Below are positions 7,705-16,195 of a stretch of DNA of 64,000 nt, piece by piece. The position numbers were made by a program, and so were the translations under genes. The DNA comes from Vibrio campbellii CAIM 519 = NBRC 15631 = ATCC 25920. GTDB lineage: Bacteria > Pseudomonadota > Gammaproteobacteria > Enterobacterales > Vibrionaceae. The first letter of the stretch is position 1. Each line of letters starts with the position of its first letter. Where the stretch lies: contig NZ_CP015864.1 in the NCBI RefSeq assembly GCF_002163755.1, positions 1,612,001 to 1,676,000 of the forward strand, read 5' to 3'. The notes under the pieces were generated by a model. The model was not told the origin of the DNA and ran no database searches. It worked only from the letters and a program-made list of their open reading frames with translations.

Positions 7705-8664
7705 TTATGTTCTGATTTCAAGGTTACCACTTTCAAGAAAGTCTTTGTTTTCTTGAACAAGCTTGTGTAGAAAGTCCGCTACGGTTCTCACCCTTCTTGA
7801 GTGGGAAAGGTCGGAGTGAATTGCCAACCAAATGGATTGATCACAGCCAATATCCCTTTCTACACATGTTAATTCTTTAGGTTGAGCGATAAAATGAGGA
7901 AGTACTGCCATACCGAGCCCAGCCTCTACCGCGCTGAATTGTGCAGATAGGTTGCTCGTAATAAGCCTACAAGGCTTTCCTCGCATCGTCCGTGCTAGCC
8001 ATTGTGCCGCTGGCAGGTGCTGCAGTGTCTCTGACCAACCAATAAAATCATCGTTCTCAAATGAGCCGCTTTGCTGATTCTTCTTCCTATTTTTTAGATA
8101 ACTCTGTGATGCATAAACGCCAAAGCCGAGCTCACCTAATTTTTGGATACTGACGTTCCCTCGTTCTGGACGAACCATTCTCAATGCTATGTCTGCATCG
8201 TGCCTGTGTAAGTTAACGGTAGATACACTGGTTACTACTTCTATCGTTAGATTTGGGTGGTTTGCCAGAAACTGGGGTAGTGCAGGAATAATAAAATGAT
8301 CGGCAAGTCCTTGAGCGGTGGCGAGACGAACGTGGCCTCTAACATCTTGGTCATTAACTTGAGCAGCCGCACTGAAGGCATAACCAGCCTGTTCTAGAGC
8401 TTCGGCTTGAACGATGAGCGCCATTCCTTCGTCGGTCAACTTATAACCAAGTTGGTCCCTGGTAAATAATTTTAGGCTCATCGCGCTTTCTAATCGCTCT
8501 AATCGTCGTGATACTGTTGCGATTCCGAGCCTTAGCGATTTCGAGGCGCCGCTCAGCGTTCCCTCTCTTGCGATGCCTAAAAATATCTTGGCATCATCCC
8601 AATTTAAATGATTCGATTTCTCTTTATTTCCGATATCGGAAATCTGATTGCAATTATTGGTCAT
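7705..8664 (-). CDS. LysR family transcriptional regulator
   Basis: The 319-aa protein has an N-terminal winged helix-turn-helix (about residues 20-80; LNWDDAKIFLGIAREG...SRRLERLE) and a periplasmic-binding-like effector domain (about 105-305). The DDAKIFLGIAREGTLSGAS form is typical of the AaeR/DsdC-like LysR subset. A 60-bp gap separates it from a divergent aldo-keto reductase, the classic arrangement in which the LysR protein controls the neighbour and itself. The effector is unknown. Confidence 0.88.
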   Translation of the reverse strand: MTNNCNQISDIGNKEKSNHLNWDDAKIFLGIAREGTLSGASKSLRLGIATVSRRLERLESAMSLKLFTRDQLGYKLTDEGMALIVQAEALEQAGYAFSAAAQVNDQDVRGHVRLATAQGLADHFIIPALPQFLANHPNLTIEVVTSVSTVNLHRHDADIALRMVRPERGNVSIQKLGELGFGVYASQSYLKNRKKNQQSGSFENDDFIGWSETLQHLPAAQWLARTMRGKPCRLITSNLSAQFSAVEAGLGMAVLPHFIAQPKELTCVERDIGCDQSIWLAIHSDLSHSRRVRTVADFLHKLVQENKDFLESGNLEIRT

Positions 8665-8724
8665 GTATCACTCCACTTTTGGAAAATATACTGATATGCG
8701 AATAACAAAGCTAGAGGAAAAAAA

Positions 8725-9708
8725 ATGGATAAGCGCATATTAGGTAATGGTTTGGAAGTTTCAGAAATTGGTTTAGGCTGCATGGGCATGAGTGAATTCT
8801 ACGGACCAACAGACGATGAAGAATCATTAAAAGTACTGCATAAAGCCGTGGATTTAGGATGCAACTTTTTCGATACGGCGGATACTTACGGTAATTCTCA
8901 CAATGAAGAGCTGATTGGCCGTTTTCTTAAACATCATCGTTCGGATGTAAAGGTAGCAACAAAATGTGGCATTGTTCGTCGACCAGGAGAGTACGAACGA
9001 CGTATCGACAATAGTCCAGCTTATATCCGAAGAGCATGTGAAAATTCTCTTCGTCACTTAGGTGTTGAATGCATCGATCTGTACTACATCCATCGTTTAG
9101 ATTCGACTACACCAATTGAAGTAGTCATGCAAACGCTCGCAGAATTAGTTACTGAAGGAAAAATTGCCCACATTGGTCTCTCTGAAGTCAACGCGACGAC
9201 GCTCAGAAAAGCGCATGCAGTCCACCCTGTGACCGCTTTGCAAACCGAGTACTCGCTGTGGACGCGAGATGTGGAACGTGAAATCTTGCCCACATGTCGA
9301 GAATTAGGCGTTGGTTTTGTCCCTTACTCTCCGCTGGGGCGCGGTTTTTTAACGGGGCGTTTTCACTCTGATCGTGACTTTTCTGAAGGGGATGCGCGAA
9401 GTACATTGCCAAGATTCACAGAAGGTAATCTAAAGGCGAACCGCCCGCTATCCAATATCGTGGCTCAAATAGCGCAAAATAAGTCGTGTTCTCCGGCCCA
9501 AATTGCTCTGGCGTGGCTATTGGCTCAAGGTAAGGATATTGTGCCTATTCCAGGAACGAAAAAAATGACCCACATCGTCGATAACTTGGGTGCGTCCAAT
9601 GTCTCGCTTACCCGAGAAGATTTGTTTCAAATAGAGTTGGCTCTAGAGAGCTTTCGTCCCGCGGGAGCAAGATATACAGAAGAAGGCATGAAAGGGATCA
9701 ATTCTTAG
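8725..9708 (+). CDS. Aldo/keto reductase
   Basis: This 327-aa TIM-barrel oxidoreductase shows the family signature GCMGMSEFYGP near the N-terminus, catalytic Asp and Tyr in FDTADTYG (about residues 50-57), Lys in VATKCG (about 82), His in YYIHRLD (about 128) and the NADPH-binding GTKKMTHIVDN stretch near residue 280. It should reduce aldehydes or ketones with NADPH; it is closest to the YakC/AKR13 type. It is divergent from a LysR gene that probably regulates it. Confidence 0.88.
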   Translation: MDKRILGNGLEVSEIGLGCMGMSEFYGPTDDEESLKVLHKAVDLGCNFFDTADTYGNSHNEELIGRFLKHHRSDVKVATKCGIVRRPGEYERRIDNSPAYIRRACENSLRHLGVECIDLYYIHRLDSTTPIEVVMQTLAELVTEGKIAHIGLSEVNATTLRKAHAVHPVTALQTEYSLWTRDVEREILPTCRELGVGFVPYSPLGRGFLTGRFHSDRDFSEGDARSTLPRFTEGNLKANRPLSNIVAQIAQNKSCSPAQIALAWLLAQGKDIVPIPGTKKMTHIVDNLGASNVSLTREDLFQIELALESFRPAGARYTEEGMKGINS

Positions 9709-9900
9709 TTAGCTTCCTCCTATCTGGAAAACTACGAGCTGAGTTCTTTTGACAAACAAACGGTGTTTCTTCCACCTTCTGGGCGAATGCATCCTAAGAT
9801 GCAAAGAGAGTGGTTCATCGAAAAGATTGTGGTAAAGTCCGCGCCTGCGATTTACCGCATCTTTTACTGCCTCTTCAATCAACAGCACAAGGTTAAGCTA

Positions 9901-11139
9901 ATGCCATTTTCTACTCTCTCTTTGAGTTCTGAGCTGATTCACGCACTGCCAAAAGACTTTAAGAAGCCAACCGATATTCAGGCTTTGGCAATTCCTGAAT
10001 TACTCAGTGGTAAAGACGTATTGGCATTAGCAAATACGGGCAGCGGCAAAACCCTTGCGTATGGTTTGCCTTTGTTGGAAAAGCTAAGTGTAAATCCAGA
10101 GCAAAAAGCGCTGATTCTAGTACCAACACGTGAGCTGGCGACACAAGTGAGCGAGGCGATTAACCAAGTTGGTCAAGCTATTGGCATTAACGCAGTGTGT
10201 TTGTGTGGTGGCGTGAATAAAGAGTTGCAACTAAAAGCGCTTGCGGCAGACCCTAAAATTCTTGTGGCGACAACAGGTCGTTTAGTTGATCTGGCGAACA
10301 ACGGTTTGGACCTGAGTAATATCCATTACCTAGTGTTGGATGAAGCGGATCGTTTGCTGGATATGGGCTTTTGGCCTGACGTGCAAAATATTGCGGGGCT
10401 GATTTCAAACCAGCGTCAAACCGCGATGTTCTCAGCAACGTTTTCTGATGAGTTAAAAGGCAAAGCCAAGCAGCTCATGCATGCACCAAAACAGGTTGCA
10501 GCGCATCAAGAAAACAGCACCAATCAAGATATTGCCGAAACGCTGTATCTCGTCAACAAAGGCAGCAAAACCAAAGCTTTGATTGAACTGGTCAAGCAAA
10601 ATGCATGGGCGCAGGTATTGGTATTTATTGGTGCGAAAGAGAACGCTGATGGTTTGGCGAAGAAGTTGAACAAAGCTGGAATCACAACCAATGCGTTGCA
10701 CGGCAATAAGAGCCAAGCAGAGCGAGAAGATGCGCTGGCGCAGTTTAAATCTGGGCAAACACAGGTATTGATTGCCACCGATTTGTTGGCGCGCGGTATT
10801 CACATCGAGCAACTACCGGTAGTGATTAACTTTGAGTTGCCAATGCACGCAGAGACTTACGTTCACCGAGTTGGACGTACAGCCCGTGCAGGCGAACAAG
10901 GTGTTGCAATGTCGCTGGTTTGCCATGGCGAAACCGATGCGCTTACGGCGATCCGTCATCTGACTCGACGTGAATTGCCAACACAAGACCTAGAAGGTTT
11001 CCCAGTAACGGATAAGCCATCAACAGGCGAAAGCAAACGCGCCCCACGTGATAAAAAAGCCAATCGCCGAACCAATGCCAAAAAGAGCATCAAACAGTTC
11101 CAAGGCAAGCCGAAACACCAAGCGCCTAAAGCTAAGTAG
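9901..11139 (+). CDS. DEAD-box ATP-dependent RNA helicase (RhlE-like)
   Basis: From ATG 9901 the protein is 412 aa and starts MPFSTLSLSSELIHALP, the usual DEAD-box beginning; a 46-codon upstream extension lacks family features and is rejected. Ordered motifs: Q motif (KKPTDIQ), motif I (ANTGSGKT), Ia (PTRELA), II (VLDEADR), III (SATF), V (ATDLLARGIHIE) and VI (HRVGRTARAG). The C-terminal tail is Lys/Arg-rich, as in RNA-binding extensions. It unwinds RNA duplexes in ribosome assembly or cold-stress RNA turnover. AAGG lies 8 nt before the start and a terminator follows. Confidence 0.9.
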   Translation: MPFSTLSLSSELIHALPKDFKKPTDIQALAIPELLSGKDVLALANTGSGKTLAYGLPLLEKLSVNPEQKALILVPTRELATQVSEAINQVGQAIGINAVCLCGGVNKELQLKALAADPKILVATTGRLVDLANNGLDLSNIHYLVLDEADRLLDMGFWPDVQNIAGLISNQRQTAMFSATFSDELKGKAKQLMHAPKQVAAHQENSTNQDIAETLYLVNKGSKTKALIELVKQNAWAQVLVFIGAKENADGLAKKLNKAGITTNALHGNKSQAEREDALAQFKSGQTQVLIATDLLARGIHIEQLPVVINFELPMHAETYVHRVGRTARAGEQGVAMSLVCHGETDALTAIRHLTRRELPTQDLEGFPVTDKPSTGESKRAPRDKKANRRTNAKKSIKQFQGKPKHQAPKAK

Positions 11140-11155
11140 ACAAGCTCAAATAAAC

Positions 11156-11182
11156 AAAAAGCCATCGTAATGATGGCTTTTT
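11156..11182 (+). terminator. Rho-independent terminator after the helicase gene
   Basis: AAAAAGCCATC / GATGGCTTTTT with a GTAAT loop. It may act in both directions, since the OmpV-like gene ends nearby on the other strand. Confidence 0.85.
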
Positions 11183-11219
11183 AATTAAATGGAGAGTGTG
11201 TCTAAATAGGGGGGATTGC

Positions 11220-11996
11220 TTAGAAGTTGTAAGAAACTGTCGCGCCTACTGCCCATTGATTTGCACTGTCTACGATAGAAGAATCGCTGATGCCGCTACC
11301 TAGACGTGTATATTGTGATACTTGGCTGATTTGCCAGTGCTCAGTGATTGGCACTACCAGTTTGTAACCTAAACCGTAGTTTACGCTTGCGTCGCCTTTG
11401 TATGCTTTGCGATTAGCGCGTGCTTCTTTGTCTGTGACACCGAAGTAGTAATCTACATAGTCTGCGCTTTGGTAAGACACGCTCGCAAATGGTACGAAAT
11501 CAGCATTGCCGATGTTCATGATGTGGAAGTAAGTCGCACCACCTTGGAAGCCTTTATAGGCACCAGAGACATCGTGTTGTAGGTAAGTTGAAATCACGTT
11601 GTTTGGATCAAGTCTGAAGTCTGTGTTTAAACCTAGATCGATCGCGATATCACGTCGTTTAGTACCTTTTAGGCTCTTCGCTACATCGCTATCACGAGGC
11701 ACACCGTTACCTACCACGTAAGCACTCATGTTCAGTAGTTCATCGTTGTCACCTAGGAAACGGTAGTTGATACCGCCTAAATCAGCGTTGAAGTCTTCAC
11801 CGTGGTAGCCACCGTTTAATACTGGTGCTGTATTGTGCTTTTGGTCTTTGAAAAGATCACTGGCTTGGAATACGCCAGCTTCGACCATCCAACCGCCCTC
11901 GTTGTTATAGATGTTACCATTACGAATGTAAGTGTCACCAGCTGTTGCTGCACCCGAAGCCGTCAACGTTAATAATGCAATAATTGTTTTGTTCAT
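11220..11996 (-). CDS. MipA/OmpV family outer-membrane protein
   Basis: From ATG 11996 (AGGAG 6-7 nt upstream) the protein is 258 aa. It has an N-terminal signal peptide (MNKTIIALLTLTASGAATAG) and a C-terminal aromatic residue (VSYNF), as outer-membrane barrels do. The YYFGVTDKEARANRKAY segment is the hallmark of the MipA/OmpV family, and GGATYF and GLGYKL strands fit a beta-barrel. The family includes the Vibrio OmpV scaffold and porin proteins. The track-length extension to 12083 is rejected because it places the signal peptide internally. Confidence 0.85.
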   Translation of the reverse strand: MNKTIIALLTLTASGAATAGDTYIRNGNIYNNEGGWMVEAGVFQASDLFKDQKHNTAPVLNGGYHGEDFNADLGGINYRFLGDNDELLNMSAYVVGNGVPRDSDVAKSLKGTKRRDIAIDLGLNTDFRLDPNNVISTYLQHDVSGAYKGFQGGATYFHIMNIGNADFVPFASVSYQSADYVDYYFGVTDKEARANRKAYKGDASVNYGLGYKLVVPITEHWQISQVSQYTRLGSGISDSSIVDSANQWAVGATVSYNF

Positions 11997-12352
11997 TGTT
12001 TTCTCCTGACTATTTTGAACAGTGTACAAAACGGTTGTGTAATGATGTATCAGTACAGCGTATGGAACTGTAATGATAACCATATAAGTTGTATTGCTTT
12101 AGTGCTAGGAGAGAAACCAAAAGCCATGCATCAATATGAAAACATTCTAACGAGCCACTTCTTTAACACTTTTGACTATCAACGCGAAGAAAGAGTCAGC
12201 CAAGTGCTTATTGAGTATACCTGGCTTATTAATGCTGGGATTTGCAATTCCATTGCCCGTGCATCTCAGTGGTAGTTGAGCTCTTTAATAGTGAGATCGA
12301 CTCGTTCTTGGGCCACTGGTTTAGGGTAACTGGTGCGTGGCTTCTTTATCTA
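11997..12352. other. Intergenic region with one doubtful short frame
   Basis: About 355 bases upstream of the OmpV-like gene. On the + strand a frame ending at 12275 contains a 49-codon stretch from ATG 12125 with protein-like composition, but its ribosome-binding site is badly spaced and no family is recognised. It is not called as a gene. Confidence 0.35.
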
Positions 12353-13132
12353 TCAGCCAATCTTTTTATAGGCGACGATGTGAGATAAGAAAAGGAGAGA
12401 GTATCTCTCGTTGAATCTGACTTTGTACTCGTGTTCAGCTTCCGATAGTGGTACCCAACCATTGCCAAAATAATCGTTTATATCGTCAACTGCTTCAGTC
12501 TCATCTTTTAAATGTTTTTTGCTCCACTGATAGGTACAGGCTAAAACCAAAACACCATTAGCAGCCGTTGCGTCCATTAATGCTTCCACGACCGTTTTAG
12601 GGGAGTCACATTGATCCAGTACGTTCAAGCAAAGGCTCAAATCATGCTGCTCAGCGACCACGTCACTTTCAAAAGGTGCTTCGATGAGAGAAAAATCCAC
12701 ATGGTCACAAGCTCTGGCTATTGGCGATGCATCAAATGTGAAATACTTTTGCTCTTTTAAGCTCTTAATATAGTGGAAGTCACACTCTCCCCCATCCATC
12801 AGTAGTTGTTTCAAGTTTGATAGAAAACGATGAGAAGGTTCTACGAGCGTAGCCGAATTGATACTTGGTATGCTGGTTATCAATTCATAACAGTTTCTTC
12901 CGAGAGCAGGCCCCACTTCTAATAGGCTTTTTGGAGAAAGGTTTTCACTGCCGAGCGCTTCAACAACAAACTGCGCGACGTCTTTCGAGTGGCTTGAAGA
13001 GACAAACCAATCAGGGACTGCCTTAGACTGGCTATCTAGCGGCTTGCTCACGCCGTTTTGTCGAAGTTTATCAAGCCACTGAATCTCGAAATATGCCGCT
13101 AACCCTTTGTGATCGATATAGAAATCTTCCAC
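12353..13132 (-). CDS. Class I SAM-dependent methyltransferase
   Basis: This 259-aa protein has methyltransferase motif I (SLLEVGPALGRNC, about residue 92), an acidic motif II region (SATLVEPSHRF) and a motif IV-like DLSLCLNVLDQC. A YQWS motif follows strand 5. The proline-containing EVGPALGR and late YxW resemble histidine- or mercaptohistidine-type N-methyltransferases, but I cannot confirm this. No membrane segment. It stands alone; substrate unknown. Confidence 0.7.
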   Translation of the reverse strand: MEDFYIDHKGLAAYFEIQWLDKLRQNGVSKPLDSQSKAVPDWFVSSSHSKDVAQFVVEALGSENLSPKSLLEVGPALGRNCYELITSIPSINSATLVEPSHRFLSNLKQLLMDGGECDFHYIKSLKEQKYFTFDASPIARACDHVDFSLIEAPFESDVVAEQHDLSLCLNVLDQCDSPKTVVEALMDATAANGVLVLACTYQWSKKHLKDETEAVDDINDYFGNGWVPLSEAEHEYKVRFNERYSLLFLSHIVAYKKIG

Positions 13133-13268
13133 TTTTACTCCCTTTTGATATTCCGTTATTGAGCGCTGATTATGCCGAATCGTTCAAAGGTGAGTAAATG
13201 CTAAATACCAAACATTGAAACTCTGCCCGCTTTTATTTTGTAATATTTACAATGAGTTAATGTTGTTT

Positions 13269-13778
13269 TTATGCTGAGCAGATAACTTTCGGAATGTGTC
13301 TAAGACCCAACATAGTGCATCCATCTTCCAAGTAGCTATCGGTGACAACATCGAAGCCGAACTTTCCGTAGTAGTCTTTCAAGTGTGCTTGTGCGGATAT
13401 AAAAATGCTGTCGTTCGGGTAGATCTTTCTTGTGGCATCGAAACTCACTTGCATCAATTGGTTACCGATGCTTTTCCCTCTGTAATCTTCTGCGACGATA
13501 ACGCGACCAATACACACGTCATTGGCATCAGAGTTCAGCAAGGGTAAAACGTCAACGGGGTATCCGAGTTTCGGAGGCATTATGCGACTATAAGCCAACA
13601 GACGTTCGTTATCATATCCCATTACGTGGTAGGTGTCGGGATGGTTATCTTTACCATCCAAATCGCTGTATGGCGCGTTCATGTCTACGATGAAAATATT
13701 GACTCTTTGCTGCAAAAAATCGTAAAGCTCTTGAACAGACAGATCTGCGAATTTCTTAATTCTCCATTCGAGCATCAT
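13269..13778 (-). CDS. elaA: GNAT acetyltransferase, ElaA type
   Basis: This 169-aa protein matches ElaA along its length: WRIKKFADLSVQELYDFLQQRVNIF at the N-terminus, then APYSDLDGKD, the acetyl-CoA-binding GRVIVAEDYRGKSIGNQLM loop and the ISAQAHLKDYYGKFGF stretch typical of the family. ElaA proteins are small soluble N-acetyltransferases with no firm substrate. The gene is monocistronic. I am confident of the family, less so of its in vivo role. Confidence 0.83.
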   Translation of the reverse strand: MMLEWRIKKFADLSVQELYDFLQQRVNIFIVDMNAPYSDLDGKDNHPDTYHVMGYDNERLLAYSRIMPPKLGYPVDVLPLLNSDANDVCIGRVIVAEDYRGKSIGNQLMQVSFDATRKIYPNDSIFISAQAHLKDYYGKFGFDVVTDSYLEDGCTMLGLRHIPKVICSA

Positions 13779-13889
13779 GCTTCCCCTTGTATTATTTTGG
13801 GTACAACATAAATAGTATTTGTGCGGGATTCATTAACCTTTGTTAATTGCGCAGAGCAAGCGTAAACAAAGGTTTGCTTTTTTGAACGA

Positions 13890-13927
13890 CTAAAAAGCAA
13901 AAGCCCCACTAACTTGGTTGTGGGGCT
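13890..13927 (-). terminator. Rho-independent terminator after the MOSC gene
   Basis: AGCCCCAC / GTGGGGCT stem with a 10-nt loop. On the complement strand it is followed by TTTTGCTTTTTA. Confidence 0.75.
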
Positions 13928-13975
13928 AATATTAGAAGGGATACGCTCCGATCTATCGGGGAGTCAAAACGAGAA

Positions 13976-14668
13976 TTAACCCGCAGTCGGGCCAACCAAA
14001 CGCATTTCCCAATCTTCGACTTCACCCGTTTCCAAGCGACGTTCGACAAGCTTGCCCCAAGATTCAACCAATGGAAGTTCCGCCAGTTGGCTTAGCTCTG
14101 TTTTATCCAGGCAACCAGTAAATACAGCGCCCATGATGCGAGCCAATGACCAGTCTGGGTAAGGTCTTTCGCACAGAAGAATCTCGTCACCAGCGCCGAT
14201 ATCGCCCTCTTGTAGCACTCGGAAGTACCAGCCTGTTCGAAGCGTGTCTTGCAGTCTTCTCGCCATATCGTTCTGCTCGAGGCGGACGTTGAGTTTCCAG
14301 CAAGGCATGCGACCTTGGGATACTTCCAATAAGGTTGTGCCGATTCGGATTTTATCTTTCAGGCAAATGGATGCTTCTGTTACGCCGCTTGAGCTTAAGT
14401 TCTCACCGAACGCCCCAGCTGATTGGAAAATTGCTTTGTTACCTAGCTCTTGCTGCCAAATGAAATAGTGCTCGCTTGGGTAAATATGAAGGGCTTTTTG
14501 AATCCCACCATGAAAGCGTGGATCACCTTGCTCATCATTGGTAAAACCCAGTTCTGTTGCATGCTGACGCTGCGGCAGAACCTGTTTGTTAATCGCACTT
14601 TTCGCACCATGTGCAAAAGCAACGGTTTTACCTGCTAATACGCTGTTAACTACGCCCAACTTCTTCAT
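13976..14668 (-). CDS. MOSC domain protein, YiiM type
   Basis: This 230-aa protein follows the YiiM pattern: SAINKQ near the N-terminus, DEQGDPRFHGGIQKALHIYPSEHY, GAFGENLSSSGV, then SQGRMPCWKLN with the Cys that binds the molybdenum cofactor in MOSC proteins, and RTGWYFRVLQEG. YiiM reduces N-hydroxylated bases and compounds using molybdenum cofactor. The motifs make family placement firm; the native substrate is inferred. A terminator follows, and an 80-aa gene lies just upstream on the same strand. Confidence 0.82.
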   Translation of the reverse strand: MKKLGVVNSVLAGKTVAFAHGAKSAINKQVLPQRQHATELGFTNDEQGDPRFHGGIQKALHIYPSEHYFIWQQELGNKAIFQSAGAFGENLSSSGVTEASICLKDKIRIGTTLLEVSQGRMPCWKLNVRLEQNDMARRLQDTLRTGWYFRVLQEGDIGAGDEILLCERPYPDWSLARIMGAVFTGCLDKTELSQLAELPLVESWGKLVERRLETGEVEDWEMRLVGPTAG

Positions 14669-14723
14669 AATCTCTCCTTATCGCATAAAACTGCTTTGCC
14701 AAACGGTATGAGACAAGACCGCG

Positions 14724-14966
14724 TTAGCGCTCGCCCAATGATTTGAATACCGGAATCGCTGCCAGCACTTCAATGCGCTTTTCTGTGCTTTTTAAGTAAC
14801 GCGTTTCACTATCTGAAACCAACACATGGCGTTGATAACCTTCCGCTTTAGGAAACTTGGTCAACACGGTTTCGAGCGATGCTTCGCATTTGTCTTGGTT
14901 GATGTTATCAATATCGACTTTGAATAAGAGTTGGTTCTCTTTGGATATTTCCACTTGATATCGCAT
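14724..14966 (-). CDS. Hypothetical 80-aa protein upstream of the MOSC gene
   Basis: It reads MRYQVEISKENQLLFKVD on the complement strand. ATG 14966 is chosen because GAGG lies 8 nt upstream; the frame could also start at a GTG at 14975. The product looks like a small alpha-beta cytoplasmic protein without cysteines or membrane segments. It ends about 56 nt before the MOSC gene, so the two probably share a transcript. No family is recognised. Confidence 0.6.
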   Translation of the reverse strand: MRYQVEISKENQLLFKVDIDNINQDKCEASLETVLTKFPKAEGYQRHVLVSDSETRYLKSTEKRIEVLAAIPVFKSLGER

Positions 14967-15050
14967 ACGTCGCACCTCACGGCTTCATTCACTTTGCCGG
15001 GCATGATAGCCTAGTGAACTTGTGTCAGAGTAGGGATGTAAGGACAGTTA

Positions 15051-15860
15051 ATGATGCCAACCCGCCAAATCGATTCTCACTCCGGTGTTATGACCTCCAA
15101 TGAGATGATGGCTGCCAGTCCCCACTCACCGGCTTTGGTTAAGACCATCGACATGCCGAAAGGTTACATTGATGCGATGCACCAACACACGTGGCATCAA
15201 GTCATCTTCCCGATCAAAGGGTTATTACAAACCAAAACCGAACATTACCAGCACCTTGTGCCCCATACCTCTGCGCTGTTTGTACCTGCCGGCATTCAAC
15301 ATGAATCCATCGCGCTAAGCCATACGACATTTGTCGGTATCTATCTAAACCCTAAGTTCGGTGCTGAGTACGAGCATCAAGTTAGAACCATCACTCTCAC
15401 ACCGTTCTTAAACGAGCTGCTACAGGAAATACGCCGCCAATGTGAAGGGGACGTGAGTGATGAGAAAGTATCACGCTTGCTTGGCGTACTCCACGATCAA
15501 ATCATGAAAGATAACGTGCAGACCTTTCAGTTGCTGCTACCAGAAGACCGACGCTTAAAGCTGATATTCGAAGCGTTGACCGATACGCCGGCATTGGATT
15601 GGTCACTCAAACAGTGGGGAGAGAAAGTCGGTGCATCCGAACGAACTTTGTCGCGCTTGTTCTCCAAAGAGTTCAACACCTCGTTCCAACTTTGGCGACA
15701 ACAAATTCGGCTGATTTATTCGCTCTCTTTGCTTGACGAAGAGCTTTCTATCCAAAGCATTGCCGATCAAGTGGGGTATCAAAACGACTCTTCTTACATC
15801 AAAGCGTTTAAAGCCTATTTTGATGTCACCCCCCAGCAGTTTCGAATGAATAGCCGATAA
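15051..15860 (+). CDS. AraC family regulator with N-terminal cupin domain
   Basis: The 269-aa protein has a cupin-like sensor (MHQHTWHQVIFPIKG, about residues 42-56; HESIALSHTTFVG) and a C-terminal double helix-turn-helix (about 165-265; GASERTLSRLFSKEFNTSF and IADQVGYQNDSSYIKAFKAYF). AAGGA lies upstream of tandem ATG ATG; either could start. It is divergent from the 80-aa/MOSC pair, with only about 85 bp between, so those genes are plausible targets. The ligand is unknown. Confidence 0.85.
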   Translation: MMPTRQIDSHSGVMTSNEMMAASPHSPALVKTIDMPKGYIDAMHQHTWHQVIFPIKGLLQTKTEHYQHLVPHTSALFVPAGIQHESIALSHTTFVGIYLNPKFGAEYEHQVRTITLTPFLNELLQEIRRQCEGDVSDEKVSRLLGVLHDQIMKDNVQTFQLLLPEDRRLKLIFEALTDTPALDWSLKQWGEKVGASERTLSRLFSKEFNTSFQLWRQQIRLIYSLSLLDEELSIQSIADQVGYQNDSSYIKAFKAYFDVTPQQFRMNSR

Positions 15861-16195
15861 GTTCTGCTTTCAACGCTTCTGCTGTATTGCAGATTATTTT
15901 TTCCATCAAAAATTCTAACACCGAGCGATAAGCTTCACCCCTAGCAAGCCCAATCTAACCGAGTTTTAACATTTTATTTGAATCATTTTCTGTTTTTTAA
16001 ATTCATGTCGTGAATGACAAAAAAATACACAGTATGACATTAAACTAGTTGCATTTACTTTATTATGCCTTTGCCTAAAAAATGATACTTATTATGGGCT
16101 TAAAGTAGAGTAAAGACGTTAATGTTAGCTCGTGATAACAATGGAGTCGATGAGCAGCAGTGACGAATAATAACAATGTAACAGAGGTTTATAAC
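15861..16195. other. AT-rich intergenic region
   Basis: About 335 bases before the Ig-repeat lipoprotein. AT-rich around 15960-16110, with no clear terminator for the AraC gene and no gene. An in-frame GTG at 16160 extends the next gene but lacks a spaced ribosome-binding site. Confidence 0.35.

Noticed and set aside
9763..9900. N-terminal extension of the DEAD-box helicase
   Set aside because: The added 46 residues lack family similarity, and the downstream ATG has the proper ribosome-binding site and conserved start.
12015..12275. 86-aa frame upstream of the OmpV-like gene
   Set aside because: It starts in the divergent promoter, has no spaced ribosome-binding site and no family; an internal 49-codon stretch is only weakly protein-like.
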